Below are positions 12,001 to 25,596 of a stretch of 64,000 nucleotides of DNA, piece after piece. Every line of letters begins with the position of its first letter. Position 1 is the stretch's first letter. Source of the stretch: Undaria pinnatifida (taxonomy: Eukaryota; Sar; Phaeophyceae; Laminariales; Alariaceae); the NCBI GenBank assembly GCA_012845835.1, contig JABAKD010000001.1:8514832-8578831 (forward strand), written 5' to 3'. Below the pieces are notes generated by a model. It saw only the letters and a list, made by a program, of their open reading frames with translations. It was not told the DNA's origin and made no database searches. A program made the translations under genes and the position numbers.

Positions 12001-15000
12001 GTATAGGGAGGGGTTTGGGGGCTCTAAAGGGCTTAACGCTTTTACGTCTGGAAACCCGATTGACCCGATCTGGAAACCCGATTGACCCGATCTGGAAACC
12101 CGATTTTGGGGACAAAATATTTTGAGGATAGGGAGGGGTTTCGATCTAAAGGGCTTAACGCTTTTGTATCTGGAAACCTGGTTTTGGGGACAAATACTCG
12201 GAAATAGTGTATGGAGGGGTTTAGGAGCTCTAAAGTGGTTAGTGGATTTCGGCTTCGCGAATCGCACCGCTACGGGAAAGTTTCGTTTCGCTATCATATC
12301 GTACGACATTAAAGTCCTTTTGAGTCGCCTTAACAAATACAAAAAAACGGGGACACACCCCCTGCCTAAATAAACTTCGTCTCTCCTACTAACATGTTCG
12401 CCTTTCGTCTTTACTGCTACAGTAGTAGACAGGTCAACTTATTGTCAAGGTTTTGGCCGGTAAATACCATTGTATGTGTGGGAAGCGGGCAGTCAAGAGG
12501 TCAAACCGCGGTCTCCAGCTATTTGGACGCGTCAAGATATCTGTTGGCCTGAACACACCATTTTTAGTGTAGGGGCGGTCAGTCAAGAAGTCAAACCGCG
12601 GTCTTCAGTTATATGGACGCGTCAAGACCGCTTTTGGCCTGAACGTGCCATTTTTAGTGTAGGGGGCGGTAAGTCAAGAGGTCAAACGGCGGTCTTCAGT
12701 TATTTGGATGCGTCAAGACCTCTTTCGGCCTAAACATACCCTTTTGTAGGGAGCGGTCAGTCAAGAGGTCAACCCACGGTGTCCAGTTTTATGGGCGCAT
12801 CAAGACCTCTTTCGGATATAATATGCTCGTTTTAGTGCAGAGTACAGGGGACGGGCAGTCAAGAAGGCAAACCGCGGTCTCCAAGTGCACGCACGCGTCA
12901 AGACCTCTATTGGCCTTCATGTACAGGTTTTAGTGTAGTGAGAGATCAGTCAAGCAAGTAATACCGCGATCGCCATTTATACGGGTGCGTCAAGATCTCT
13001 TTCGGCTGAAATATAATATTTTTAGTGTAGGGAGCGGTTAGTCAACAAGTCAAACCGCAGTCTCCAATTGCACGGGCATGTCCAGACCTCTGTTGGCCAC
13101 ACCGTACTCGTTTTAAATGTTAGGGCGGTCAGTCAGTAAGTCATACCGCCGTCTCCAATTACATGGCCGCGTTAAGACCTCTTTCGGTCATATTGGACTA
13201 GTTTTAGTGCAAAAGCGGCCAGCCAAGAGGTCAAGCCGCGGTCTCCAATTATTTGGACGCATCACCTATTTCCTATTTCGGGCTAACTATACCTTTTTTA
13301 GTGTAGGGAGCGGTCAGTCAAGCGTTCAACCCGCGGTCTCAACTACATGTGGACGTCAATATCTCCTTTGGCCTTAACGTTCTAATCTTAGGTGTAAGGA
13401 ACAGTCAGTCACGGAGTCAATCCGGGGTCTCCAATTATGTGGGTGCGTCAAGATCAATCTTAGCCTTAATGTACTACATTTAGTGCAGGTAGTCGTCAGC
13501 CAAGCCGTCAATCAGCGGTCTCCAATCATATGGGCACGTCAATACCTCCTTTGCCCTTAATGTACTCGTTTTAGTTTAGCCGGCAGTCTGTCAAGCAGTC
13601 AAACCACGGCCTCCAAACATATGGGCGCGTACTAGCTTTTGAGCAGTAGCCGTCAGTCACGCGGTCAATCCGCGGTCTCCCATTAAGTGGACGCGTCAAT
13701 ACCTCTTTTGCCCTTATCGCACTCGTTTTAGTGTAACGGGCAGCAAGTCAAGATGTCAAACCGCGATCTCAAATTATATGGGCGCGTCAAGATTTCTTTC
13801 GGCCCGTAATATATTAGTTTCAGTGTAAGAGGTGGTCAATCAAGAGGCCAACGCGCGGTCTCCAGTTATTTGGACGCGTCAAGACCCCTTTCGGCCGTGA
13901 TATACCATTCTGAAGGGAGCGGTCAGCCAAATGGTCAACCCGCGATCTCCAATTACACGGGCGCGTCAAGGTCTATTTTGGCCTTAATATACTACATTTA
14001 CAGTAGGAGGCGGTCAGCCAACAAGTCAAAACCGCGGTCTCCAAGTTGTATAGGCGCGTCAACATCGTTCGGCCTTAACCCCTTCAGAACTGCAACCACG
14101 ATCTGAGGGACAAAGCGCTTGGAAACAGCGTGAGGTTTTCGCCAATGGTGCAAGGGTTGGTTACAACTTTTCCCTTTGGGATGTGGTTGGCTTGAAATCC
14201 CGGGAGGTTGTCGCAAGTAGAACGGGGAGGGGCAATACTCCTGTAAAAACGAAAGGAAAGCAATCAGCCACCGCCCAAGCAACCGGGGCAAGTAACACCG
14301 ACCAGCCAAAACGAGTTCACAAGTTAGTCTGCAACCCCTTCAACCCCTAGAAGACTGGAAACCCTGTTTCGGGGGGAAATTACTTGGAGTTAATATAGGA
14401 AGAGTTTAGGGGGCTCTAAGGGGGTTAAGCCGCATGCGCGTTCTTGGGGAAAGCCGCTTGGAAATAGCAGGGCTTTTCATTGGTCACGATCCGGCCCACG
14501 GGTCACGATAGGAGCTATAAAAAAACTCGCGGGTCGAGTCTGTTCGGGTCGGGAGACGTTCGAAATCTCACGGGTCGGGTTTGGTCGGGTCAGGAGGTCA
14601 TCAAACGTCACGGATTGGGTCGGGAGACCCGTACGCGACCCGAATCGCGAGAAGCAATCCGAGTCGTCAAAAAACCCTGGAAAATAGCGTGGGGTCCTAC
14701 TGCTTTCAGCAGTAACAGCGAAAACAAATCGTTTATAATGTAGAGGGGCGGTCAGGCAAGAGGTCAAGCGGCATTCTCCAACAACTAACACAGGATTTGT
14801 CTCTCACCTTATCTCCCGATGGACCGTGCAGCAACTTCTTCAAAATCTGCATGTGCTTCGCGGTCTGATCCTCCCCCCCAGCCTTAACCTTGTTTTTTCT
14901 AGGCCTGCCCCCCCTGCCTCCACCCCCCGCTCCGCCCGACCCCGATGCACGGCTAACTCGCGGACCACTGGTTCCACTACCGCCGGCCCCTCCCCCCGCC

Positions 15001-18000
15001 CCCCCCCCCGGTGCGCCACCGGTGTTTTTAGCCGCGGCGTGCATTGCGGCGGCTTGAGCGGCTTGAGCGGCAGCGGCCTGAGCAAGGTCTCGCACCTAAG
15101 GGGTGTGGGTGATGGGGTGGGGGGTGGGGGGTGTACTCAATTTGTGCATGGCCGTAGTCGTATGGCCGTAGACCGTCGCATCCCTACCATGCCAGGATGG
15201 AGCACGTCGGGTTTTCACCAGCCAGACAGACAATGCTTGCAACACCAAGCGCGAAGCGCCGTGAGGTGTTCGGCGAGTCGCATGAAGGGTGAACTGCATT
15301 CTTCCAAGAACCGCTTGTAAGAGGGACTTCTGCACCTTGTGCCTACTTTCTTGCTTGTAGATGACAGCGCCAATGAGTTATACTTTTTTTTCTGGTGTGA
15401 CCACTCCAGAGACAGCAATGGGTATTACTATGTAACTGCGTCGTGGGTGCCTTACCATTTCACACTACGTGATGCGATCATTTCCCTCGTGCGGAGCGAG
15501 GGTTCTCCACCCCGCACAAGATGATCTACTCGATAACCATCATGGTGACCGCCCAAAACAAAAAAACACAAGAAAAAAAACAAAAACGGTACCCTGGTTG
15601 TCTAGCTCACGCAGTGAATGGCATGTTTTACAGCGTCGTTGCCAACCAACGCCAACCCCAATGTACATATAAGTTTTTTCCGCGCCGGTGCCAACCGACG
15701 GAGGGGGAAGGGGAGAGAGGGGGGGGGGGGTAAGTTAACAGTAAATCATACAATGTTCCAAATACAGAATATAATTACCCTCCGAACTCCCCCCTCGAAA
15801 ACGATCAGTAGGGTGCAGCTCACGCCTCAAGCAACTCGTCGAACACCTCACGGCGCTTTGCGCTTGGTGCAAGCAATGTCTGCCTGGTCGGTGAAAACCC
15901 AACGTGCTCCGTCGCGGCCATGCAGGGATGCGAAGGTCAACGGGCACACGACCACGGCAATGACTACGGCTATGAATGAAATGAGTACACCCCTCCCGCC
16001 CGCCCCGCCCCTGACACCTAAGCACGCCTCCTTAATCACACCTGGCTCATGCGCCCGACGGCAAGCGCGCCAGCCGCCGCGTCCGCCGCCGCCTGCGCGT
16101 CGGCGACCATGGAAGCGTGAATGCCGCTACCGTGGGGGGACATCTGGGCCTGCCGCCGAAGGTCTGCCGCAGTTTTTAAGAGCCTGCCAAAAAAAATGCA
16201 CCGGTGAGACAAGAGTAAAGGGGAGACCGTCAAGATTTACGATGACCGGGAGGTCGGTCGGAAGACAGGTCGGTATCGGTTAGTCGGCAGACAAGTCGGT
16301 CCGTAGGTCCATAGGACGGTCGGTCGCTCGGTCGGTCGGTCCGCACAGCTCGGTCAGTACGTCGGTACGTCGGTAGATGGGCCGGTCGGAAGGTCGGTTG
16401 GCCGGCACACCGAAGCAGGTCCGTACATCGCTAGACGGGCTGGTCGGAAGGTCGGCAGACACGTCGGTCGGTAGGTCGGTCGGTAAGTCGGTCAGAACGT
16501 CGGTAGGGATATCGGTAGACAGCATGGTCGACCGCTCGAACAGCAGGTTGTTAAACAAGTCGGTCAGTACGTCGGTAAGGAGATCGCTACGTTAACAAAC
16601 AAGTTGGTCAGTCCGTCGGTAAGGAGGTCGATATGCCGATAGACGGGCCGGTCGGTCGGTCGGTCGACAGGCATATCAGCCGGTAGGTCGGTAGACACGT
16701 CGGTCAGTAGGTCGGTAAGGAGATCAGTACACAGCTCTGTGAGTGTGTCGGTAGGTCGGTAGGTAAGTCGGTCAGTACGTTGGTTAATATATCGGTAAGT
16801 TGGTCGCAAAGTCGGTCGGTCAGCCTATCGGTCGCTACGGTAGACAGATCGGTCAGCAGGTCGGTACGTTGGGAAACGGATCGATCGGAAAGCCGGTAGG
16901 GACCCTCATCGGTCGGCAGGTCGGCCTACATGTCCGTCAGTCGGTTGGTAGGTCGGCAAGGAAGTCGGCAGGGCGGTAAATATGTGGATCAGTACGTCGG
17001 TAAGGAAATTCGTAGATCGGTAGACCAGCGAGTTAGTATGCCAGTAAGAATATATCGGTAGGTTGGTAAATGGGTCAGTCGGAGGTCGGCAGGTACGGTC
17101 GGAAGGTCGATAGGTCGGTAGACACGTTTATAAGGAGATAGGTTGGTCGGTAGAGGAGGTCGGCAGGAACGTAGGTCGGTCGGTACGGAAGATAGCTCGG
17201 GCAGTAGGTCGGTAAGTAGGTCGACAAGTCGGTAGACGGATCCGTTATCGCCAAAGGTCGGTCGATAGGTCGGGAGGCGCGTCGATTTCCAATGTTTCAT
17301 CCTATACCAGGTACGTTAATGCAGGTTAATAGTGGTCAAAAGGCCGGCTCGGCAACCAGCCAAAGCCCTCCGTTCTCCGCTCCGATCACACATTGCAGGC
17401 GGCACAAACCTTGCCGCTTCGTCCGCCTCTCCAGCGAGGCTGTCAACTCCGCTCAAGCCGGGGAGATCGCTGCCGAGTTCCCCGGGCGCGCCCGCAGTCC
17501 CAGGTGGAGCTCCCGGGTGGCTCACCCCCTCGCTGGAGAATCCGTTGCACACGAGCGGAAGAAACGGCGGGAAGAGGTTGGTATCCTATTGCAGCTTTCA
17601 TAATGTAACAAGTAACTACAAGGCACATTACTACCAATACTACAAATAAAATATAAATAAGTGTAAATAAGAAATACAGACGCTCTGTATGTCCTCGGTT
17701 GACGAAGCCCGTGAGTCAGACGTTATTTTTGTTTCTATATTTTGCCCCATGCCATCTACCATCTTCGCGCTTTTTCTTTCTCCTTCTCCCTTCCTAGACG
17801 AAACTCAGATCCGGGGTCACTAAGCAGGCTCTTCTCCCCCCTCCCCACTACGGTCCGCGCCTTCCCTTCATTGCGAGAAGAAAATCATATCTTTCTTCCC
17901 TTGTCGGCTTCGGATTGGGCGAAAAGTATCGCCGCTACCGCGGCACGGCTCGCTCATTGTTATTCTCATATTGATTAATCCCAACATTAGTCCGTGGTTA

Positions 18001-21000
18001 CTAAATCTGTGAGTCGGCACGACTTTAGTCACCACCTAGTTACCCATTTTTTCCGGAGGTGCCGACTACCCGACGACCTATTTGGATTTCCATACTTGTA
18101 GGAAGGATCGCTTAATGCAGAGCGCCTTTTTTTATTTTTTGGGCGGGGCCCCGTGGGCCGGGGGAGGCTGACTTGGCTTGCTTCACTCGCCTGCCTTCAG
18201 TCAGCAAGTCGGCCGACCATCAGCTGGTTTCGCCAGCCGACTTGCCGACTAAAGTCACTTAATTGGCTGCCGGTGCCTACCGATTATATGTTAGTCGTCA
18301 AATCCTGCTGACTCACAGCTCTAGTGGCTACAGGACAGGCTCCTATACGTTTGAAATGGCCGAACATGATACCTCAAGAAAACTAAACAAAACAACACCA
18401 GGTACCAGGTACATACATAAATGAAGCAAATCGTTCGCCTCTGAAAATAACTTAAGTGGCTTCAGAAATCAGCGTACGTTAATACGTATCAGATATATAT
18501 GCCCCAACCCTAAACCTCGCCCTAATCCTCATTTTAGAGCTGTAGTCGGCTGGCTTTCACGACTAAAAACTGACCGACCGATGCCATTAGCCAACTGACT
18601 GTTTTTAGTCGACAAGTCGGCTGGAGAAGCCAACTGATGGCCAGCCGACTTGCCGACTTAAGTCAGGCGAGCAAAGCGAGCCAAATCAGCCACCCCCGGC
18701 CGACGTGGCCCCGGCTCAGAAAATAACAAAAAGCATCCCACATTAAAGAAAATTCCTGCAAGTATAGAAACCCAGTAAGTCGGATAGTCGGCACCTCCGG
18801 GAAACGACTCACTATTACTCCGACTAATAACTAGTTGGTGACTTGAGTCGTGACCACTCACAGCTCTACCTTTTTTTGGTTTTGGTTTATCTCTGTCAGT
18901 CACAAAATTTGTATCTCTCCAGGACGAATCGGGATTAATACCGGGTGTTCTACTGATGACGTTGGGTAGAAAGAACCGATTTAAAGTCAAGAAAACAAAC
19001 AGAGCAGGGTACATACGCGCACTTCGGCATGTACCTGTCCGTATTCGCAGTAGGGATGGCGCCCGGTCCGCCCTTCCTGACTGCCTGCCTCTGGAGTCTC
19101 CGCATGGTGGAGTAGTAGCGGTTCTTGATCGCGTTATCGGTCCTGCGATGGACGCGAAAAACGACGGGGAGGGGGGGGGGGAAGAGGGGAACGCTTGAAA
19201 CGCCACCATTAACAAACGACACAAACAAAAAAAAGTACGGCAAAACCACTAGCACCAAGGAAACTAACCCCTTAAGAACTGCAACCCCTTTTGGGGGGAA
19301 ACTACTTGGAATCAGAGTGGGAACACGTTAGCAGTGACCAGAGGGTAAATTAACCCCTTTACAGCTGGAAACCCCTTTTTTTACAAGTTTACTTGAAGTT
19401 ATTATAGGGAGGGACTTGGGGGCTCTCAAAGGGGTCAAGTAACCCCAGCAAGATCGACAATCGATCATGTCGTCGAAACTCATATTTGCAACAATGTTGC
19501 CCTTCCGATATCAACTGAATCGCAAGATTGAATAGGATGAACAAGCTGCGATTCACAGCCCCACAACCAGCTACCCACAACCCGTCCTTGCCTTCGGGGT
19601 GAAAGCTTGGTCATCTACAAACTGTCAAGAGTCTGGCTAACTAATAAGCTATTGTAGTTCGGCGACATATACTACGGAAATCCAATCGTACTAGGACGAA
19701 TAGCAAAAAAAAGGGGGCAAAAAAATAACCCGCCTTTGTTCAATAGCGTTTGGCTCGAGTTTACGTCGTTGGCTGGTCTTGCAGGTACACAAGAGCCTCC
19801 ATCGAACATAACCAGTCGTGGCGCAGGAGAGCTCGCCTGAAAGGTGGTGATGCTTTCCTTTTTTGTGTGTGATGGCATTCTGTTAACAATGAATCTCCGT
19901 AATAGTCACCCAACTCACAACCCTACTTTCCACAGCCATACAACCCGCATTTACCTTCCGGGCAAAAGCTTGGCAATCTACAAACTGCAATGTCTCGCCA
20001 CCTAACAAACTTGTCGGCGACTTATACGTCAACCAGTCCAAAACCTTACTTCCCACCGGCACAACCCTCCCCTACCAGCCGGGAAAAAGCTTGGGTATCT
20101 ACAAGCTGTAAGTTTCTGGCAACCAATTGACTCGTCGGCGACTTACAGTCAGCCAGCGCACAACCAACCAGCGCAGGCCACCTTTACCATCCGGGGAAAA
20201 GCTTGGCCATCTACAAACTGTAAATGTCTCGCCAAATTGTGTTCGCAAAACTCTCTTGTTACAATTGGCTGTTAATGTTCACCCTGACAACATCCGTAGG
20301 ACAAACGAGCGGCAGGTGTATCAAGTAGCTTGCAAAGATGAGTATCGGCCTTAAGTTTATCGAACTCAGCTGACGTGTTTGAAAAAACTTGGTTCAAAAT
20401 ACTCGGCGACTGATGGTCTGTCAACTCACAGCCTACTCCCCACCAGCACAACCCGTCCTTACCTCCCGGGCAAAAGCTTGGCTATCTCCGCCCATTGGTT
20501 GCCAAGGCTGCGATGGTACTGGAAGATTATCAGATCCTCCTCGGGCTTCCAAGCATCCTTTCGTACGTCGGGATTGAGGTGGTTGTGCCACCTGCGGTCC
20601 GTTCATAACATATACGACACGAAACAAAATGAACAGGCAGGGAGATTAAACGGCAGCAAAACGTAGAGTTTTTTTTTTCGTTTTGTTTTGTCGAAAACTG
20701 CCGACAAGCACACACGATTGTTTTTGTTATTTGGCTTTTTATCTCCACCGGAGATTTGGTGTTGTTTGTATTGGGGGCCGCAAAAAAAAAAAGGGATAAT
20801 TTTACGTCGGAGGCAGGTGATGTTGAGCTTCTATTGTGGTAAGTGGTGATGTAAGGAGACGTGAAGTGCATCACGAAAATAACGTAACGTAACGTAACGT
20901 AACGTAACGTAACGTAACGTAACGTAACGTAACGTAACGTAACGTTAGCGAAACGCAATGTAACAAAATATGTACGGGCGTCCAAAGTCTCCGTGCGAAG

Positions 21001-24000
21001 AACGAATATAGGTTGGCCGTCTTTAGAGAGGCGACGAGAGCGGAGAGGTTCAGGTTCAGTGGGGGTCTCCGTGCAGCGTCGGTATGTGCCCAGGTACAGT
21101 GGCGGTCTCCGCGCAGCGTCGGTATGTGCCCGCCAACAATACCGCCAGTATATCAGCCACCGGCACTATTGGGTATTGTACCGCTACTGCTACAGTGGGT
21201 ACCCCGATTTAAGAGCGCCCCGTGACACGCCGAAATAAGCGCTCTTAACTACACATTGCTCCTATCTGTAGTGGGAAATAAAAAGCTTACAGTATAGGCG
21301 GGACATGCCGATTTGACCGCTCTTGAGTCCCGAACGCTCTTATCCTGGGCTCTCTTGAATCGGGGTACCCAGGGTACTAATAATGGTATCGCGGGTCGTA
21401 GTCGCGCCAAGCGATTTCATCAGTCCTGTATTCACAGCAGGCACTGTGCAACCGGCACTAGAGTGTTACCCCCCATCTTACCTGGTTCCCTCAGTCTACC
21501 AACCTCTCTCGACACTGCTTCCCTATCCTCCCCGGGAGGTGCATCGCGATCACGGCACTATATCGGAGACAGCCACTACGCAACCGGCACTATAGGGAGA
21601 TCCCAACTGTACTTGGTTCCCTCGGTCCACCCACCCACCTCTCTCGACACTGTTTTCCTATCCTTCCCGGGAGGTGCATCGCGATCACCGACCAGCGCTT
21701 AGGTCCGTACTGCTCCACCAGTCTCATCAGGGAGTCGTCCTCCTAATAGCCGAGGTAAGAGGGAGGGAAGGAAAGGCGCCCAGGCGGTCAAAATCAACAC
21801 ATGATTGGGGAGACAAGACCTACATAGAGGAACAATACGATTGGGCAGGCCTACACGCTTAAACAATCCCATTCGGCAGGCATACAGATAGATAAAATGT
21901 GATTGGGCCAACCTACATGAAGACAACGTATGGACGGACCGGTAAAGCAATCAGCAAACTATTGGGCACGACCGATACAGTCTCATGCGCGAGCCGTCCT
22001 CCTATTGGCCGAGGGAAGGGAGGAGGGGAGGAAGAGCGTAAGGACCGATCGAGACCGATCCAACATGATTGGGCAGACCTACAAAGGGCAACAAAACTCT
22101 TGGCCAGAACTGCATAAACAAAACATTCGATTGGATAGCACATTGTTGGGCGGGCTGATACAGTCTTATGAGCGAGGCGTCCTCCTATTGGCCGAGGGAA
22201 AAAAGGAGGGAAGGACAGGCGCGAGGACAGACCGATCAAGACCGGTACTGCATCATAGTTTAAATGCGAGCTTCTATTTTTGATGGAGCTAGAAAATATT
22301 GGCCCGGTTCTCGAGCTGCCTACAGCGTGCGCCGATCACCAACGCACACAAATTGGCGACAGTTCTAAAATCAGTATCCTGCTGCGCGAGTTCAGCAGGG
22401 AGAGCCATACCATCTTCGATGCCAAAAACCAAGGAAAGGGGTGATCGAAACATTCGATACCTGTGCAGTCTATTTGGTGGCAACTTTCTTGGGGATGGGC
22501 GGCAAAAATTAAAGAAGCTACGTACGACCAATTTGATTTTAGTTGTGTTTGCGATTTGTTCAACTAAATATCTGAACACCTACTCTTCTCCTCTCTTCTC
22601 CAACAACCCTATATCTTTTTTGTCCAACCAAATACCTGAACACACACTCTTTTCCTCACCTCTCCAACACGCTCTACATAATTATTGACACCGAGCAGTG
22701 CGTTGCCTGCTGTGCTTTTAATTTCCAACCTCTGTTCGATTGGAAAAACTGCAAAAAAAAAATGACGCAAACGACGAATGCCATATATATACGCCATATA
22801 TACGCCAAGGCCAACCAACAAACGAAAAAAATACGTTAGAAAATAAAATAAAAAAAGGTCGGAAAACGTACAATTCTTCAACGACTTTTCGCTGATTCTC
22901 CGTGGGTTGGGTTGGCCTTGGATTGTGCCGTTCGACGGTTTCAAAACTATTAATACTACAATTTCCCACCCAACTCCTACCAAAGCAGGCGCATCGCAAC
23001 CACCCTCACAGTTGGCTTCATACTTGACGGCTGTTTTTTTTTTGGTTCTTAACCGTAAATCTAGGGGGGAAAAGAAAAACCTTATACACGATGAGAATGC
23101 TATTCATAGTCGGCTTTCAAAGCATTTTAACTTAGTCCACGAAACGCGGGTGCAGTTTCCCCACTGCAAAAAATATACCGTACGTACGAAATTCAAGTAT
23201 GGTCCCCAACACGCCGGTAGAATTCTAACAGGGTTAAGGGGTTACGTAATACATCTATGCACGAAAAAATGTCGGGTTCGGTGTTTCTGTAGCAAAACCA
23301 AGGGTGGCATTATCTCACCTCTCGTGACCAGGGGTTCTTGCTCAAGCTGTCTCCTCCCATGTCGCCGTTTTCCATGCCCGGCAGCACCGCTGGGGGCCTT
23401 CCGATAAAATGGCAACAAGGGGATACGGTCACGGTGACAGTTACAACGACGGTTGCAGAACAGGGAACAAAGTGATTTCCCCGCATCATCGACGGCTACA
23501 GCGACGGATACAGCGACGGTTACAAAAACAAGGTGGTTCCCCCTCATCATGCGGCGACGACCGCAGCATCGCTTACATCGACGGTTATAAAGCAGTAACA
23601 AATACCTGGAAAACGTTATCTACCAGCATCATCGACGCTTGCGGCAACCATTGCAGCAACCGTAACAACAACGGTTACAAAAACAGGAACCTATACAGCT
23701 ACTCCCCCACATCGTTGACGGTTACAGCAACGATTACAACGACGGTTACGACGAAAACTAGGACGACAGTATCAAAACAGTTTCCACAAAACGGATCTCA
23801 CAGCTGAAGGTTTTCACCTTATTGCAAGAACGGGAAAAAAGGGTTCCCGACCATTATAATCGACAATTGCAGTGGAAGTTACGTCGACGGTTACACTGAT
23901 GGTTACGACGACGAACACAGCGGAGGGTAAAAAACAAGCAGCAGTGACTATAAAATAAAATAAAAAACCGTGTAAGTCGCAAAACGAAATAAAAATCAAA

Positions 24001-25564
24001 ACAAAAATCAAAGCAGCTGCACAACCGAAGCCAAGCCACCCTGAACCGAACCGAAAGATTCAGCGCTTTTATACTCACGGGACAAATTCACCCCAACCAC
24101 CAGCACCACCACCAGACCAAACTAACACTACTGTGGCGCCCCTCTCCCCCCCTACACCTCCGACCAACAATCTAATTTCCCCTGAGGATAATATTTCGGC
24201 CAAAGGGTACAAAAGAAAACTTCACCAGCCTGGAGCTCTGGGGAGACGAAAGCGGGCAAAAAACTCACGGGGGTGGCAAAGGCTTCTGGGGGGGAGAGGG
24301 CGTTCCTTCCTGCCGCGCCGCGATTGCGGCGACCGCTGCCGCCGCCTGCTCTCTAGACGCCGGTCTTGCGTACGACATGGGGGCCTGCGGGTGGGGCGGG
24401 GGGGGCGCGTAAGCGTACCCACCACCACCGCCGCCGCCGACACCGCCACCACCAACACCAACGCCAACACCAGCCCCCCCTCGACCGCCAACACCACCGC
24501 CAGCTCCACCGCCACTGCTGCCACCTCCTCCACCGCCAGCACCACCAACTCCGCCACCGACACCGCCAAAACCATCACCTCCACCGCTAGCACCACCACC
24601 TCCACCGCCAACACCAACACCACCTCCACCGCCGACACTTCCACCAACACCGCCACCTCCCCCGCTGCCAACACCGCCAACACTCCCACCAACTCCACCA
24701 ACAGCAACACCGCCTGTTACACCGCCAACACCGCTGCCAACACCACCACCCCCTCCACCGCCAACGCCACCACCCCCACCACCCCCATCGCCATCCCCCC
24801 CACCACCACTACCAGTCGCTGCCGCAGCCGCCGCTGCCGACGCACTAGTAGCAGCAATTCGAGCCTGACCCTGTTGCTGCTCCTGCAGTTGCTGTAGCTG
24901 CAGCTGCTGCTGCTGGACATATGGGGGATAGGACGGGGTTGTCCCGACGTCGATCGGCGACGCCATCATTGCCGCCTCCGCTGCGACCGTCGCTGCGACC
25001 GTCGCCGCCGCAGCGGCCGCAGCCGCCGCGCTAGCAGCCACCCCCGCGGGGGGGGCAGACGGCGCCACCACCCCTGAGAGGGAATACGCAGTAGATGGAG
25101 TCGCTAGCGCCGCTGCCGCCGCCACAGTCGCAGCAGGCCGCAACGACGACCCAACGTCTATCACTGCCGCTTGATTGTCCGCGACCACTGCCGCGGCGGT
25201 TGCCGCCGTCGTCGCTGCCGCTGCCGCTGATTCTTCTGCGGCCGCCGCCGCCGCTGCTGCTGCCGCTATCCCTTCCGCTCCTGTTGTTGTCGCTGCTGCT
25301 GATTCCGTGGGAGCCAGGAACGCTGCTGCGGGAGGAGGTGCGCCTGGTGGAGGCGCAACCGTTTCCAACGGGCCGTGGGAAGGGGCCAGGGACAGCGACG
25401 GAGTTGTGGTGAGCTCCTCAGGTGGCTGCGTCTGTTGCCGGTGGTGCTGCTGTTGCTGTTGCTGCTGGTGTTGTTGCTGCTGCTGGTATTGCTGGTGCTG
25501 TTGTTGGTGGTGTTGTTGCTGCTGTTGCTGGTGCTGTTGTTGCTGGTGCTGTTGTTGCTGCTGT

Positions 25565-25596
<32 letters not shown>

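Noticed and set aside
12475-14085. CRISPR-like regular repeats
   Set aside because: Units are contiguous and degenerate, with no unique spacers, in a eukaryotic intron.
17532-17587. Longer exon 3 of the poly-Gln gene starting at GCAATAG|GATACC
   Set aside because: It would be phase 0, whereas exon 2 ends in phase 2. The acceptor at 17533 fits.
22289-22688. Overlapping frames of about 95-130 codons on both strands
   Set aside because: Composition is not convincing on either strand, and no exon signals or known motif could be seen.
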